A stretch of DNA of 64,000 bases from Thunnus maccoyii (lineage: Eukaryota; Chordata; Actinopteri; Scombriformes; Scombridae), in contig NC_056548.1 of the NCBI RefSeq assembly GCF_910596095.1, positions 15,772,651 through 15,836,650 on the forward strand, read 5' to 3'. Below, piece after piece: positions 26,948 to 55,094 of this stretch; position 1 is the first letter of the stretch; every line of letters begins with the position of its first letter. The position numbers and the translations under genes are program-made. The notes below the pieces were generated by a model. The model ran no database searches. It was not told the DNA's origin and was given only the letters and a program-made list of their open reading frames with translations.

Positions 26948-27243
26948 GATAATCCATCCATCAATTTTCTTTACCGTTTATCCTCTATAGGGTCGTGGGA
27001 GGGGGGCTGGAGCCAATCTCAGCTGACATTGGGTGAGAGGTGGGGGTGGGCACCAGTCAATCACAGGGCTAACATGTAATATAGAGGCAGATAACCATTT
27101 TCACATTATCACCAATTTAGAGTCACCAAATAACCTAACCTGCATGTTTTTGGAGTGGGGGGAAGCTATGCAGGCATGGGGAGAACATGCAAACTCCACG
27201 CAGAAAGGCTCCAGCCAGCCAATGGGTTTGAACCCAGAATATT
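26948..27243 (+). repeat. Teleost 'ccatccatc' dispersed repeat
   Basis: It starts 'atccatccatcaattttctt', then 'gggtcgtgggaggggggctg', 'ccaatctcagctgacattgg' and 'atttagagtcaccaaataac', and ends near 'gagaacatgcaaactccacg' with 'tttgaacccagaat'. This order of phrases is one of the most abundant interspersed repeats in fish, probably SINE or RTE-related. The family name is not asserted. Confidence 0.75.
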
Positions 27244-29229
27244 GATGATAAGAAATTGTGTATTCTCCTGCATCATTTCAACATATTGATCCAAAACTGC
27301 AATTTGTAATCTCCTTAATCTCTACACACCTACAGTGTATTTTGCACTTTGTTTTAAGCTGTATTGACCAACACTATAATCTGCTATATCTCATTTTTCC
27401 AGAGATGTTTTTATATCTTTCATACTGCTGCTAGTTGTATAGACTAAATATCTCTGCGGGGGTGATGAAGTAAACAGACAGATTAACTTTTTTTGCATGG
27501 CTTGATATTTACTTTGAAGTTTGATCAAAATAAGATAAACTGAAGATGGAAACATGGTCTAGTTCAGAAGAAAGTCTTTTTACAACACAAGGAATATTGA
27601 CCCAACTTATTGGTCTGTTTCATGAGGCACATAATGAAAATTTTTCACAGTAAATTTAATTCAGCCCGTGCACCATCTACAAATATTGTGACTAATAACG
27701 GTCACTTCAGTTTCTCTTAATGGGCAGTAATATTCACAGCTCAGGGCTAAAACATCAGCAGTGTTGTGAAGCAAAACACACAAACACTCCATCAAGAATC
27801 CCAGAATCCCATAACACCTGAAAAACCCCTGACCTGTTTCCCTCTCAGTGTGTGTGTGTGTGTGGGTGTGCATGCATCAGCGACGGTGTTAGTAGCGGAG
27901 CAGAATGCGGGTCTGCCGTGCCCTCAGTGTCTGTGACTGTTTTTACTGTCATCAGTGGGAACAGTGTGATACCATCTAACCCCAGCCTCAGCAAAACACT
28001 GCAAAACATCACGACCATCGAGCTGTTTGAGACCCAACCCTGCAAAGCTGAAATATTCCCCATTTAAAGCTCTTAGATCAAGAATCCATCTAAAAATGAG
28101 AGTGAGAAAGTCCCAACCAGTGAGGCTCTAATAGCAAAAGAAACCACAAATAATCAGTAACAAGGGAGGGATGACAATCCCACAATGTCAATAAAGTGAT
28201 TAAAACACATCTGTCATCAAGATAAAGTTGAGTAGATTTATTTAATGGTCCTGCACAACTAACATCACATTCAAACCTCAAATACTCTGTGTGCACATAT
28301 GCAGTGTCTGTTAACATTTAGAAAGACCAACAACATGATAATCATCTTCAAACACATCACTACACTGTTTCATTGTTCATATAGGCTCGTCTCCTGTTTA
28401 CCCAACAACAGCTTCACCTCTCCAACTTCAAGCCTGCACCCGAACTGATGGTCCAGTGTGACTCAAACAGACTATCAATACAGTTACAAGCGCTCTCGGC
28501 TCAGACAAGTGCTTACATGCTAGAAAAGTCAGGGCGGATTTGCATCTTATTTCCATCCTAGATAGGTGCCTGGAGTGAGGCGGGACAGCGGTATAGACCA
28601 ACTGTCTTCTAGGATGAGGGAGGTGATAGGGGAAAGGAGGGAGGGGTGTTAAGATGGGGAGGGGTGGAAAAGAGGGATGTGAGAAAGGACGGGGGGGGGG
28701 CTATGTCCCACTAGGCAAATAGAAAGAGATGACATAAAGTGTCCTGGAGGAGTTTGAGTCGTTGGAAACTGTTGGGTTGCACTTAAAAACTGCACTGACA
28801 CTGTTTGACTGTTCCTTGTCCACTTGTCTGTGGTCTATTGCAGGCAGCTCTTTTCGTTTTCCCTTGTATGTTTGTGTCTCTCTGTCTCTTCCAAACAGTC
28901 ATGAGATCATCTCTTTGCTGCAGGCTATTTAACACCATTAACCACAGAAAGCTCGGCCTGGGTGTGGGATACCTTCTGTTGGAGAGCAAAAGCAAAAAAA
29001 AGCTTGGCAAATGAGTTCTTTGCTTTGAAATAAAAGCAGATATCAAAAAGCACCTCTCTCCTTAAGACAGGGATGATTAAACTGGGTCTTCTTTTTCTTT
29101 TTTGGTTTAACTCTGTTTTTGTAAGTAAGTAAAGTGAGGAAATTTCTAGAGCAGATATGGCAAAGTGCCCAAAAAGAAAAAAATGACAGACAAAGACATA
29201 AATATATATATATAATTTAAATGAAAAAA
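27244..29229. other. Intergenic DNA, no gene
   Basis: It contains short TG runs (about 27847-27866), a G-rich stretch at 28605-28700 and otherwise unremarkable sequence. No coding region supported. Confidence 0.45.
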
Positions 29230-30660
29230 GATAAATCAAACTAAGCAAATGAAAGTTTAAAAAGTGGGTCTTGGGGTGCTTTAAAGAAAGATCTGCTCCA
29301 GACAGAGAGCTCTGAAGTGTAAGAACCATGATTTCAAAAGCACAGTTTCCTTAAGTTTTGAGTCCCTAAATAAGGAACAAGGAATAAACCCTGATCAGAG
29401 GACATTAGAAATCCACTGGTGATATAATGCTGCAGAAGATCTCTAACACAGGCGGGTGCATGATCCTGCTGAGCTCTGAAAGTAAAAACAAGTCATGAAT
29501 CTGATTTTGAATTTGAGGGGGACCTTGTCAAATGCTTTGCAGCAGCATTCTGGACCACTTCTTAATAATCCAGCGATGTCTTGCTTAGAAGAGTGAAGAG
29601 CGAATTACAATATAGATGGGATGAAATACAAGCACTGTTTGACACAGTGGGCCTAAGTTTAGCAATATTCTTCAGCTGGAAAAAACAGGAATGAATTAAA
29701 TATTTTACATCTGATCAAGAGATAGTACCTGGACAAAAGTGACACCTGAATTTCTGAGTGTGGATTTACAGATGAGGAGAAGCAACCAAGGTTTTCCTGC
29801 ACCTCTACTGGACCTCTGTGTTATCAGTACAAGCCATTTTTTAATGTTATTTAGACAGTCGTGTAAAGTTAACAATTTTCTCAAGTTTTGAGGGTTAAAC
29901 AAGATGTGTAATTGAACATCATCTGTGTAGGGTTTCAAAATGTGAGGAGCTATTTTAAGTGCCCCAGAGAAAAACTGTACTAAAAGTACAGTTAATTATT
30001 CCCAGAAACATGTGAGGTGACTGAGAGTTGGAGCACTTCTACAGCTTGGGCATTGAAGTTTTGTTTTTTGTTTTTTCTTTTTTGATAAATAGTCATACAA
30101 CAACAATATTAACAAGCCAGTGAACAGCTTAAATCAATTAACTTTTGTATCACTTCTGTGTCAATTTTGAATGAATTCATCAAATATGGCACTTAAAGTA
30201 TTGTTTTAAGAACATTTTATAATTATTTTTTTTTGGAATACACAATGAGAGGAAACACATCTGGATCCAAAGGCTCATCATAGTTTGCAGTGATAAGATG
30301 TACCTTCAAAACTTATTAAACTAGCATTATTGCATGTACAAGGCAAACAAGATAGGACCCAGAATGGTACCTTGGGGTACACCACAAGGCAGAGTTGCAG
30401 ATGAGAACAGTTACCAACAGAAACTGAAAAACTCCTGTCAGAGAGGTAGGAGGAGAAAGATACACACCCACTGCCCAAGTCTGTCAATCAAGATACTGTT
30501 GTCTACAGAGAGCCAGTACTTTCTCCTGCATCACCCTGCATCAATATGTCATCTGAGACTCTGAAAAGTGCTCTTTCAGTGGAGTGTGAAGGAAACTGGA
30601 CTGAAACTTATCAAGAATGTCATATGCATCTACATGACTACTTTTTTCTAATATGGTCTT
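29230..30660 (-). mobile_element. L2-like LINE reverse-transcriptase fragment, minus strand, decayed
   Basis: On the minus strand, with stops and frameshifts, the order from high to low coordinate is as follows: DKFQSSFLHTPLKEHFSES (about 30600-30540), FSSYLSDRSFSVSVGNCS (about 30450-30400), VYPKVPFWVLSCLPCT (a decayed GVPQGSVLGP box), PYTDDVQLHILFNP (the RT catalytic YxDD box in altered form, about 29935-29895), RNSGVTFVQVLSLDQM (about 29755-29705), and a decayed C-terminus with KTHFLNFHL near 29250. This is the standard motif order of a fish L2-clade RT. It is truncated at both ends and inactive. Confidence 0.8.
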
Positions 30661-30838
30661 TGTCTTTGAGGCTTCATCTCTTTGAGAACTTGTGAAGACT
30701 CCCGAGAATCACTTGTTTGGTCTTTTCTCAGGTTTGATCCAGACTCTGTTTGTCTTTTGTCTGTTTTGGCCTCTCTGCACTCTGTCGAGTCAGCATCTAG
30801 TCAGATCCACCATCAGCAGCACAGGTACATATTCCCAG

Positions 30839-30841
<3 letters not shown>

Positions 30842-30893
<52 letters not shown>
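30842..30893. repeat. (CA)26 microsatellite
   Basis: A perfect CA run of about 52 bp. It faces a TG run 200 bp downstream, so the two are mutually complementary. Confidence 0.95.
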
Positions 30894-30897
<4 letters not shown>

Positions 30898-31092
30898 TCC
30901 TTGTATCCCTCCCTCACTGTTATATCCCATGTCCTCAGTGCAAACACAAACAAGCTCCAGGAGAAGCAGGTGTCCTTCCACTGGGATAAATAAACAGTAA
31001 ACCAGGATCCAGGAGCAGGAGGTTGTGTGTGTGTGAGAGAGAGTGAGAGAGAGAGAAGGGGGGGAGGGGGAGTTACTGTTAGTTTCTGTCCC

Positions 31093-31094
<2 letters not shown>

Positions 31095-31150
<56 letters not shown>
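31095..31150. repeat. (TG)28 microsatellite
   Basis: A perfect TG run of about 56 bp, complementary in orientation to the CA run at 30842-30893. A short GA-rich and G-rich tract (31036-31072) lies between them. Confidence 0.95.
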
Positions 31151-31152
<2 letters not shown>

Positions 31153-32324
31153 GGGAGAAACTTTGAATATTGCTGATAGCATCTTTTAAGCCCCCTCAGT
31201 CTCTAACAAAGCTGTTTGTTTTCACTCAGGGTGTTTCTTTTTATCTCATGCTGTGAGGTTTTAAGGTTTTAATTGTAAATTTATCTTTATTTTATCTTTT
31301 CATGTCTCAATCGGCTTATAGCGAATTGCAGTGGCATTTAAAAACTAATTTAAAGTTGGCAAGCGACTGTAATTGTTTTAATTTCTGTTAACCGTTAGAA
31401 TGCCCTCCACCCCTGATTTGGTTGCATGCTAATTCATCATTTCATTTGCACGCTTTTGATGATTCTGGAGGTTTAGGGAATAATTTGCCTGCTTCTTACC
31501 TGCAGCTGTGCAGGCTGATGGTAATCTGTCCTCCAGCAGAATGTAAACAACTCTGTGTCATCATTTAGTAACAGGGACACAGGTGGGTCGATTTCTTCAT
31601 AAAGAGATGAGAAAGGCAGTTAATCATGATGGAAAAGTGGCCCTTGGCCATGTAGAAGAAACGTTAATATTTTGCAACTGAGAAGTCAGGATTTGCATGA
31701 GTGGTCGTCTGAAACAAGATTTCAGGATTCAAGGGTGGAGTGGAGGAGAAAAAAACCTCACATAGACTCAATTTACACACTTTTAAAAAGTTTATTTTAT
31801 TTTATGGAGTGATTTTTTCCACGTGTTTCAATTTTCAGATGAACTGCACACTGAGAAGCAGAAGAAATAAAGAAAGAAACTGCTTCAAGCCTAAAGTTTA
31901 TCTCTCAACTCGCAAGCTTTCACCAACTAACTATGGTTTAAATGTTTCATATTTGAACAGCCAACTCAGTGTTTGTACCTGCACCAACCATATATTCACA
32001 AATTCAGTTTCTGTTTCTTTCACTTTTTTTTTTTTAACTTTAGTGCTGCATAGTTTCCAAGAACAATTGGGAATAAATGAACTATTTTTCTGTTTTATTT
32101 TAATACCATTATAAACTTTTTCATGGTTTTGATCAGCTGATTGCATGTTTTAAAGTTTTTGAACTTCACTCTTCTGTTTTTATCTTTTTTATAATCTTGT
32201 TTTTGTCTTCGCTCAATTAACTATAACTTTGCATATATGGTTTTCTCCACAACTAATGATCCAAACATGATAAAATCACAGCTGTTAAACCCTGTTCTTC
32301 CACTGCTTCACCCTGAGTCCCTCC
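31151..32324. other. Intergenic DNA immediately upstream of grhl1
   Basis: No gene or recognised repeat. AT-rich with T-tracts. A distal grhl1 regulatory role is possible but unsupported. Confidence 0.4.
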
Positions 32325-32624
32325 ACATCTCAGGTAGGCCAGCTGTGTGAGCCAATCACAACCTCAGAGCGGGTTATTGACAGCCTGGCCCCGCCCCCAC
32401 GTCCACCTGTAATCCAATCCGCGGCCCTGTCACAGGTAAAACCGGCCTCAATTTCTCAGCATTGCCCCAAAAAAGCGAGAAAAGCCGACAAAACCCGTTC
32501 TCTCAGTAGGGGACCTTGTTTGTTGCCGCAGCCCTCATACAGTGTTAGCGGAGGAGTCTTCCACGGTAAAGAAGACGGATCGGATTTTCAGTACCAACTA
32601 GAAAGTCCAGTTCGACCGACCGAG
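32325..32624 (+). promoter_or_regulatory. grhl1: grhl1 promoter and 5' UTR
   Basis: The sequence upstream of the start codon is much more GC-rich than its surroundings. It holds CCAAT boxes (32352-32356 and 32414-32418) and a GC box (CCCCGCCCCC, 32389-32398). No TATA box is evident, so a dispersed CpG-type start is likely; the exact start site is not visible. An AACCCGTT at 32492-32499 fits the loose AACNNGTT grainyhead half-site pattern, and AACCGG occurs near 32437; autoregulation is only a hypothesis. Confidence 0.6.
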
Positions 32625-48371
<15,747 letters not shown>

Positions 48372-49625
48372 TTGGACAGGACCATGTGACCTCACCCAGA
48401 ACAGAACAGAGGGATGGAGGATGAATGAAACGGAGCCGCCAGGAGTAGTGGTTTACATGCCTCGCTATCTTAAATCATGTCGTCTCTGTGATGTAACAAA
48501 CAGATTTTTAAAGTCCCACAAGAAGTATTTAAGAAGCCATAGCTCTTAATAAACCACAATGTCAATTAGAGATTAAGTTATACATTTTTGATTAATTTTA
48601 AAACCTTTTTGTGCATAGAAATCAACAAGTGAGGACCAGTTTGGTTTTTATGACACTTCAATTTTGTATTCAGTGAGTGCCTGGTGCCTTTTTTTGTAAA
48701 AAAAATGTGTTGTGCAGAGCGTTTGTGGCGCTGCTATACCTCATGCTATGCAAGCAGCAGTGTTTCTCAAATATTTGAACATTATGAGGAGAAACGGCTT
48801 GTCTTTTACTTAAGCCATAGCACTGATTATTACAATCTGTAAAGTTGGGTATTTAGCGCATAAAATGAAGGCAGCAAATTGTTGTTGCTGGGGCCCCTGT
48901 GGTTCAGTGTATTAATACTAAACAACATGGCAGTATTTAGTGTGTAAATTTTCTTCGCCATCATACAATTAGGGTAGCGTTGTATCGATGTTTGTTGTAT
49001 TGTTTAGCATATAGGCTACATGCTGTTTGTGAATGAAATGGCTTTTTTCCTCAGATCAATTTAAATAATGGCTTCTTTGTAAGTATTATATAGGCAGTAA
49101 AGATAATGATAGTGATACTAAAATGCAGCTACCCTTCCCCCGTAGTGTAATTTTCTGAATGTTGATGAAAAAGGTCAATGAATGTCCAGCACAGTCCGCA
49201 CAGACCGTACTGGAAGTGCAATATGATATTTAGGTTCAGAAAAATGTCCTCTGTTGCCATAGCTACAGTATATAATACATATTAACTGATAAACCAGATT
49301 TTTTATGAAAATATTGATGTATATATCCACAGAAAACATGCTAAAAGGATCTATATGATCCATCTTTTTTTATCTCAGTACTTATTGTGTATATATTTAT
49401 TAAGAGAATGGATGTGGGTCATCATTTTGGTTTTTTTTCTACAATATATATCCAAATTTCTATTCTTCCTAATATAATGTTTTTTTTCCTTTTTATATGA
49501 AGTTATTCTAACATTACATGTCATGGCACAAAAGTTATTAAATATTTTTAATGGATGTTGTGTTCTCCATTTTTGTAAAGGATTTGATGCACAAAGTGCC
49601 CAATAAAAGCTCTTTAGCAGCTGTC
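48372..49625 (+). other. grhl1: grhl1 3' UTR
   Basis: About 1.25 kb of AT-rich non-coding sequence after the stop codon. An AATAAA at 48548-48553 could give a short form. The AATAAA at 49602-49607, followed by a T/GT-rich stretch from 49620, is the best distal poly(A) signal. The cleavage site is approximate. Confidence 0.7.
49602..49607 (+). terminator. grhl1: Probable grhl1 poly(A) signal
   Basis: Canonical AATAAA with a GU-rich downstream element ('ctgtcctgcttgtctcagg') in the expected place. Confidence 0.7.
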
Positions 49626-49629
49626 CTGC

Positions 49630-52559
49630 TTGTCTCAGGCTTCTTGATTTACTGATGTTCACTCACACTATTTTATTCCCTTTCAAACATACGTATTAAC
49701 AACTTTCCATGTTACACTAGCAGATATTAACTGTGCCCGTGCCAGAGTCTGTCCACAGGAGCAGATGTCTGGGCATCAACCCTAACCCTGTGGCCAGGAA
49801 ACAGGCATGACAGGACGGCCTGCTGCAGAGAAGCTGCCCTGTCGGAAACTGGCCACAAATTCCTACATACACTCGCCTCTCAAAATGTCTAGCAGATTGA
49901 TTAAATCAAAATATGGTCAATTGGATTATTTCTCAGGGTTAGGGTCCTTTTGGGGGGGGGGATGTTAGACATTCATGGTGCCCAGAGGATTAATCTAATT
50001 ACTTTGATGAACTGTAACTTTTCATTTAGCATCATCGTCCGGTCAAATTATTAACTTGACTAACGCTTTCATTCCGATCAGCCTCAGCTGTGCTAATTAG
50101 CAAATTTTAACATGCTAACATGGTGAACATGGTTAACATTATACCTCACCCTACATTATACATTAACAGTCATCGTAAGTCTATTAAGATAAGGACACAT
50201 AAGGCTGCCATATAATTTAACAGCAATACACATCATAGATCTCACAAACACCTAGATAAAAAGTAGTTTTACAATAAATTACTCAGGATAAATATTAGAA
50301 ATAATAATAATAAATACTCTGAATTGTGAAATACTCAAAATAGAAGATAAAACACTCAAGAATCTCATCTAATATCTATAATATATGTAATCTGTTGCTT
50401 GCACTAGATTTGAATAACCCATCAGAATAAAATTTGGTCATCAGCTCTGAGTGTTGTGATATTGCTGTTAACCCAAGGTGACAAATCACTTTCCTCTCTC
50501 CTGATGTTTTATAAGGTGTCACTTATAAAACTGCGCTTCACGTGTTTATCATAAGTGTCACCTGTTGGACTCTGAGTGATGAGTGTGAGCGCCTTGCCGG
50601 CATCTGTACAAGCAGAATCATAAAAGATGAGGTTCAGGTGTGGAGGTACAGAGAGGCCTGAAGCCTCATTTAGTTATAATTTAACCAACCGGCGACGCCA
50701 ACGTTACCACACTGTCCTCCTATTGCCCTTAAGTGCAAAGCCATCTGGTCTCTCCATCTTTTACTGTCTCTTTCGTTCTGTTTCTCTCTCTCTCTCCGTC
50801 TCTTCTTCCAGTTAACAGTTCATTCCTGAGATGTCCTCGTTTCAACCCACAGTTGGTGTCAAGATGCAGCTTCTGTCCTCGTATGGACGTCCAACTCAGA
50901 CATATGGTCTCTCTTCTTTTGCTTTCTCTCATATTTTCCTATTAACAGTTTATTCAAACGCCACATTAACGAATTGGAATTAAGCATAACATGGATGTTG
51001 GATGGATGTGTGACATTGCTGGCCAAACATCGAATCCTCACGCATTTCTACATTAAACTGCTGATCTCTGGAAATTTTCTGATGGCTGGAAAAACTCCCC
51101 CAACACTGAAAATTCAGAAAGTCAAATGTAAAGACTGATGACTCACTGTTGTGTCCTGTCACATAGTTGGTGGAGCACTGCAAAAAAATGTAAATGTGGC
51201 TGTATGATAATCTGAAGTTGAGGCATTGGTCAAACTGTCAGTAAATGCATGTATTTATTGCACCTTATCTGCAGCCTTGCTTGTGTTAAAGCATATCCAG
51301 TCTACATGGCTGTGCAGCTGTTTTGTTTAAGAGCCTGACGTGGTAATTCACTCGCTTTTGTAAGATTCAGTCAAAACAAATGAGTCATATTTAATCTCAC
51401 TGCTGTCTAGAGCTTGACGTCTCTGAGTTTTTCTGAGGTTAAATGCAGCAACAGTTTGGGTTCTGCCCTGCTCAAATTGCACATTATTATGACAGCATAG
51501 TACACTCCCATATACCCCTGTTAGACCAGACCACAAGTGACCTACTTTAATGCTGTTCAAACATCTCAAGTGCAACTCCGTTTGGTTTCGCACTTTGAGA
51601 AAACTAAACACATTCCTCCCGCTGCGCTGTAATCCTTCTCAGGTTACCTCTGATAAACGTGCTGTTCCATATCTGGTATCAGGCTGGAGTCCAGATAAAC
51701 CTTTTTGCACATGCAGTTTAGGGATAATCTCTCCTTCAAAAGTTTGTATGAAATACCTAACAAAAGTCTGGTTTCTTGCACAGATGTGCAGATGAGTTTT
51801 AATTTCTTATATGAAAAATTACAGCAGTATGTGTTGCCTTATCTTCCTGTCCATCACAGATCTTGTTTTTTGATTGTTATTTGAATGTCAATAGAGACAT
51901 GAAACTTCCAATCTTAATCACAGGGATTCAAAAAAAGTCTGCGTTGTCCTCTCTGTTTGAGTCAGTATGTTCCAGCGTGTCTCTGGATGATTCAGAGCAA
52001 TTTTAACAAAGCAACTCTTTAAAGTAAAAAACTCCCTCCTTCTGTGAAATGATTCACTAGTACACTTGGTGACATAACAGGAAGAAATGGCTCTTTATCG
52101 TGCATCTGTGATTCAGTCTGTACTGAAAATAGCACTTATTATCGTGTCGATGTTGATTTTTTCAACACACTGAAAATAGTCTCACACCTACTGTACCCAC
52201 ACAGATCTATACTCTTCTCAATTGTAGGAGTGTAGATACTAACACAAAAACTAGCATATGTGACTATCAGATTTGAGTTTTTTGCAGATTCATAATGGGC
52301 TTTAGCAATCGCTCAATATGCTACTGTAGGCCTCTGAAAATTGAGGTGATGTTGAATGTTTTCCTTAGATAATGCAGAAGAACATATTTCTGTCATTGTA
52401 TGCTGTGCGACTGAATAAAATTTCCCCGAGGCAAACAACCAGACTGAATATTACTGAAAGTGAATTATTTTTTAAAAATCACAGATTTCTGTGCCTTCAG
52501 CATCATCATTAGGCACCACACATGCTCACACCGTCTCCAGGGGACCTCCTCCAGGGAGC
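49630..52559. other. grhl1-klf11 intergenic DNA, first part
   Basis: No gene recognised. Short G-run at 49948-49959, CT-rich tract near 50778-50810, otherwise AT-rich unique-looking sequence. Confidence 0.5.
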
Positions 52560-52790
52560 CCTCAAACCTGCCTCCTGTTCCTCATGTTGCCAGGACAACA
52601 GACAGCGAGCTAGCAGCACATGAATCAGTGTCGCATAGCAACAGATTGGCTTTAGAATCCAGTTCTGACCAATCAGGAGGCAGGTGCTTGTAGAGGAATC
52701 CCTGTTGTCTCCACTCTAATGTGCGGGAGGAGAGAGGGGGGCGGGGCCACGTGCTGTGTGGTACACAAAGCATCCTTCAGTGTGGAGTTT
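52560..52790. promoter_or_regulatory. Orphan promoter/enhancer-like module (X-box, CCAAT, GC-box, E-box)
   Basis: Within 170 bp there are a full RFX-type X-box (GTTGCCAGGACAAC, 52586-52599), a second X-box-like half (TAGCAAC, 52636-52642), two CCAAT boxes in opposite orientation (ATTGG 52645-52649, CCAAT 52669-52673), a GC box (GGGGGCGGGGCC, 52736-52747) and a CACGTG E-box (52748-52753). X-box plus CCAAT spacing of this sort is typical of RFX/NF-Y-controlled promoters. No coding sequence follows on either strand that I can recognise; it could drive a non-coding RNA or act as an enhancer. Confidence 0.45.
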
Positions 52791-55094
52791 GATGGCTCGC
52801 ACAACAAGTCATCTGTGGTTTGTTTTCTGACCATCTTTACTACCTATAGAACACAAAAAATAGAAATAAAATTGCCATTTGTCACTTAATTAACTCACCA
52901 AAAAATGCTCTCTAACATCGACTAAGCACAAATGAATCTCCAAATGATTACGAATTGTATGTAATGTGTAACAATGGAATAGTTTTCTGAATATTAACTA
53001 GAAGCTTCTGAGTTTCTTTGTATGAACTATCAAAGTACTGAGACAGTATTTAAATGACATCCTCATAAACATGTAACTTGTGTTTCAGTGTGGTTTGAAA
53101 TCATGCCAAAGATTGTCAGTGCATAATCTGAATCTCTCAACTCTTAAAAACATGTCTTCGGTATTAAAGGGTTCCTCAATTAAAGTCTAACCATCCACTG
53201 AAGATATAAGGCCAATTTCTCAATATAGCTTTTAAAGCATATTCCAGATTTTTTTGTATTTTACTTAAAAGCTACATGATTGAAATGTGCATCTAAAACA
53301 CCAATATTTACCACTTTATCTCTGAAGTGTTCCTTAATAGCGTTGGTTTGAAGTATGCACATGTGATGTGACCATAACATGAATTATTATTGAGTTATTG
53401 AGGTAAATTTTTCTTTCTATTTTTTAGTGAGATGACACAAAACAAGGGATACAAGACAAGACAGAACGTAATACAATAGAAGACATAACACAACAAGACA
53501 AAACATGCAGTTAGGACGTACAGCGGTAATGGCAGAAAAGAAAGAAATGGTTTCCTGTGTGTGTGTGTAGGCGTAGAGGAGCAATCGGGGGGGGGGGGGG
53601 GGGGGGGGGGGCTATAAGCGCAAAGAGAAAAAATAAAGAAATTAATAATAATTATGATAATAATAATAGCAACAAGTAAATAAATAAATAAAAACAAATA
53701 AATAAACAAATAGGAAGAGGAACAGAAAGGGAAAAAGAAAGGAAAGAAAAAGAGAAATTTTATAATTACAAAGGTAAGTGCTGACTATCTTACATGTTCT
53801 GCTTCTTTTGACGCCATACAAAGATTAGGTTACAGGAACTGAGCATAACTTACAGAAATTAGGGGAGTCAACATTCTTTCACTTTTTCAAGAAGGGCTCT
53901 TTCCCACGCTATCTCATAAACTTTAGATGTTTTCAACAGAAAATATCTGCAACAGTAAGCATTTTTTTTAAATGTTTTTTTCCTGCTGTGATTTCTGACA
54001 TTTTTTATACTTAAAAACAGGGCAGAGTAGGATATTTCCATGTTTCTATGTCCGTGTCCAGTTCCGTTGATCTGATATTAACAGAACAACCAAAAAAGGC
54101 AACGAAAAGAAGAGCGGAAAGAAAGGAAGGCCGAGGGGTTCATTTACAGGTTTTCCATTCTCTCTACTCACTGTGTCCTTTCACCCAGATGTCAGCTTCC
54201 AGTGTTGGCGGGGAGGATCCACTGGCTGACAGCGTTTTACACAAGTTCAAATGACTTCACAAGGCATTCTGGGTATCTGTGTCACATTGGCATCTCTGAT
54301 ACAAACACCCTCACCATACAAAAGTATGTAATAAACAATAAGTGTTGAAGAGGTAATTTAGAGCCCAGCATTGTTACATTTATGGCAACAATAATCTGTA
54401 AGATCCATTTCGGCTCTGCATTCCATCAAAACAAAAAATGTAAACCAGTTGACAAATGCACGGGAGGGATTTCACAACACTAAAGTATTCCTCTTTTTGT
54501 TACATGTGACGCAGGTTTTTGTTTCGTTTTTTCCTTTTGCTGTCCTCCAAAATATATGAAATGATAAAGCTGGATATGACTGGTATGGTAACAGCTATCG
54601 GTAAAGATCACTGTACTCCAGTGCAGGCAGTATACCGTATACTAAATACAATTTCGGTAAAGTTTACCTGTAAATCTTTATAATATACAATATAACATAA
54701 CAAGAGGAGGCATAAGAGGTATCAGCTAAGCCTTCACCCCCTCTATATACAGTGTATTATCTATATTTATGCATTAACATTTTAGCAAAATCTTTGCAAA
54801 GATGTGCATCTGTTGCCTCTATTAACTATTAGTGCAAGTTTAGAAGAAATAAACGTGTTTACTTTTACATAACTTCAAAACAATTTGAAACAATGTTAAT
54901 GAATGAACATTTCAAGGCCTCATGCTGTTCGTCTTGGCAATTTATAAATGAATACCGCAACAAGATTAGATTAGAAGTTATGTGTCGATTATGGTCAAAC
55001 TGATTCCGAAAGTGTAACTAACATAATCAAATTTTTCATTTTGAGTGGAAATACTTCATGTGGAAGTGACTCTCTTGTCTACATGACCCTGCTC
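52791..55094. other. Intergenic DNA with low-complexity tracts, no gene
   Basis: 53400-53760 is simple sequence: a pure G25 run (53587-53611) followed by ATT/AAAT-type repeats and an A-rich stretch. The rest is AT-rich with no gene. Confidence 0.5.
53587..53611. repeat. G25 homopolymer
   Basis: Twenty-five consecutive G residues on the + strand. It is quadruplex-prone and hard to sequence, so its true length may differ. Confidence 0.9.

Noticed and set aside
53395..53709. 104-codon minus-strand frame with a proline run
   Set aside because: Translation of the G25 homopolymer and AT-rich tandem repeats.
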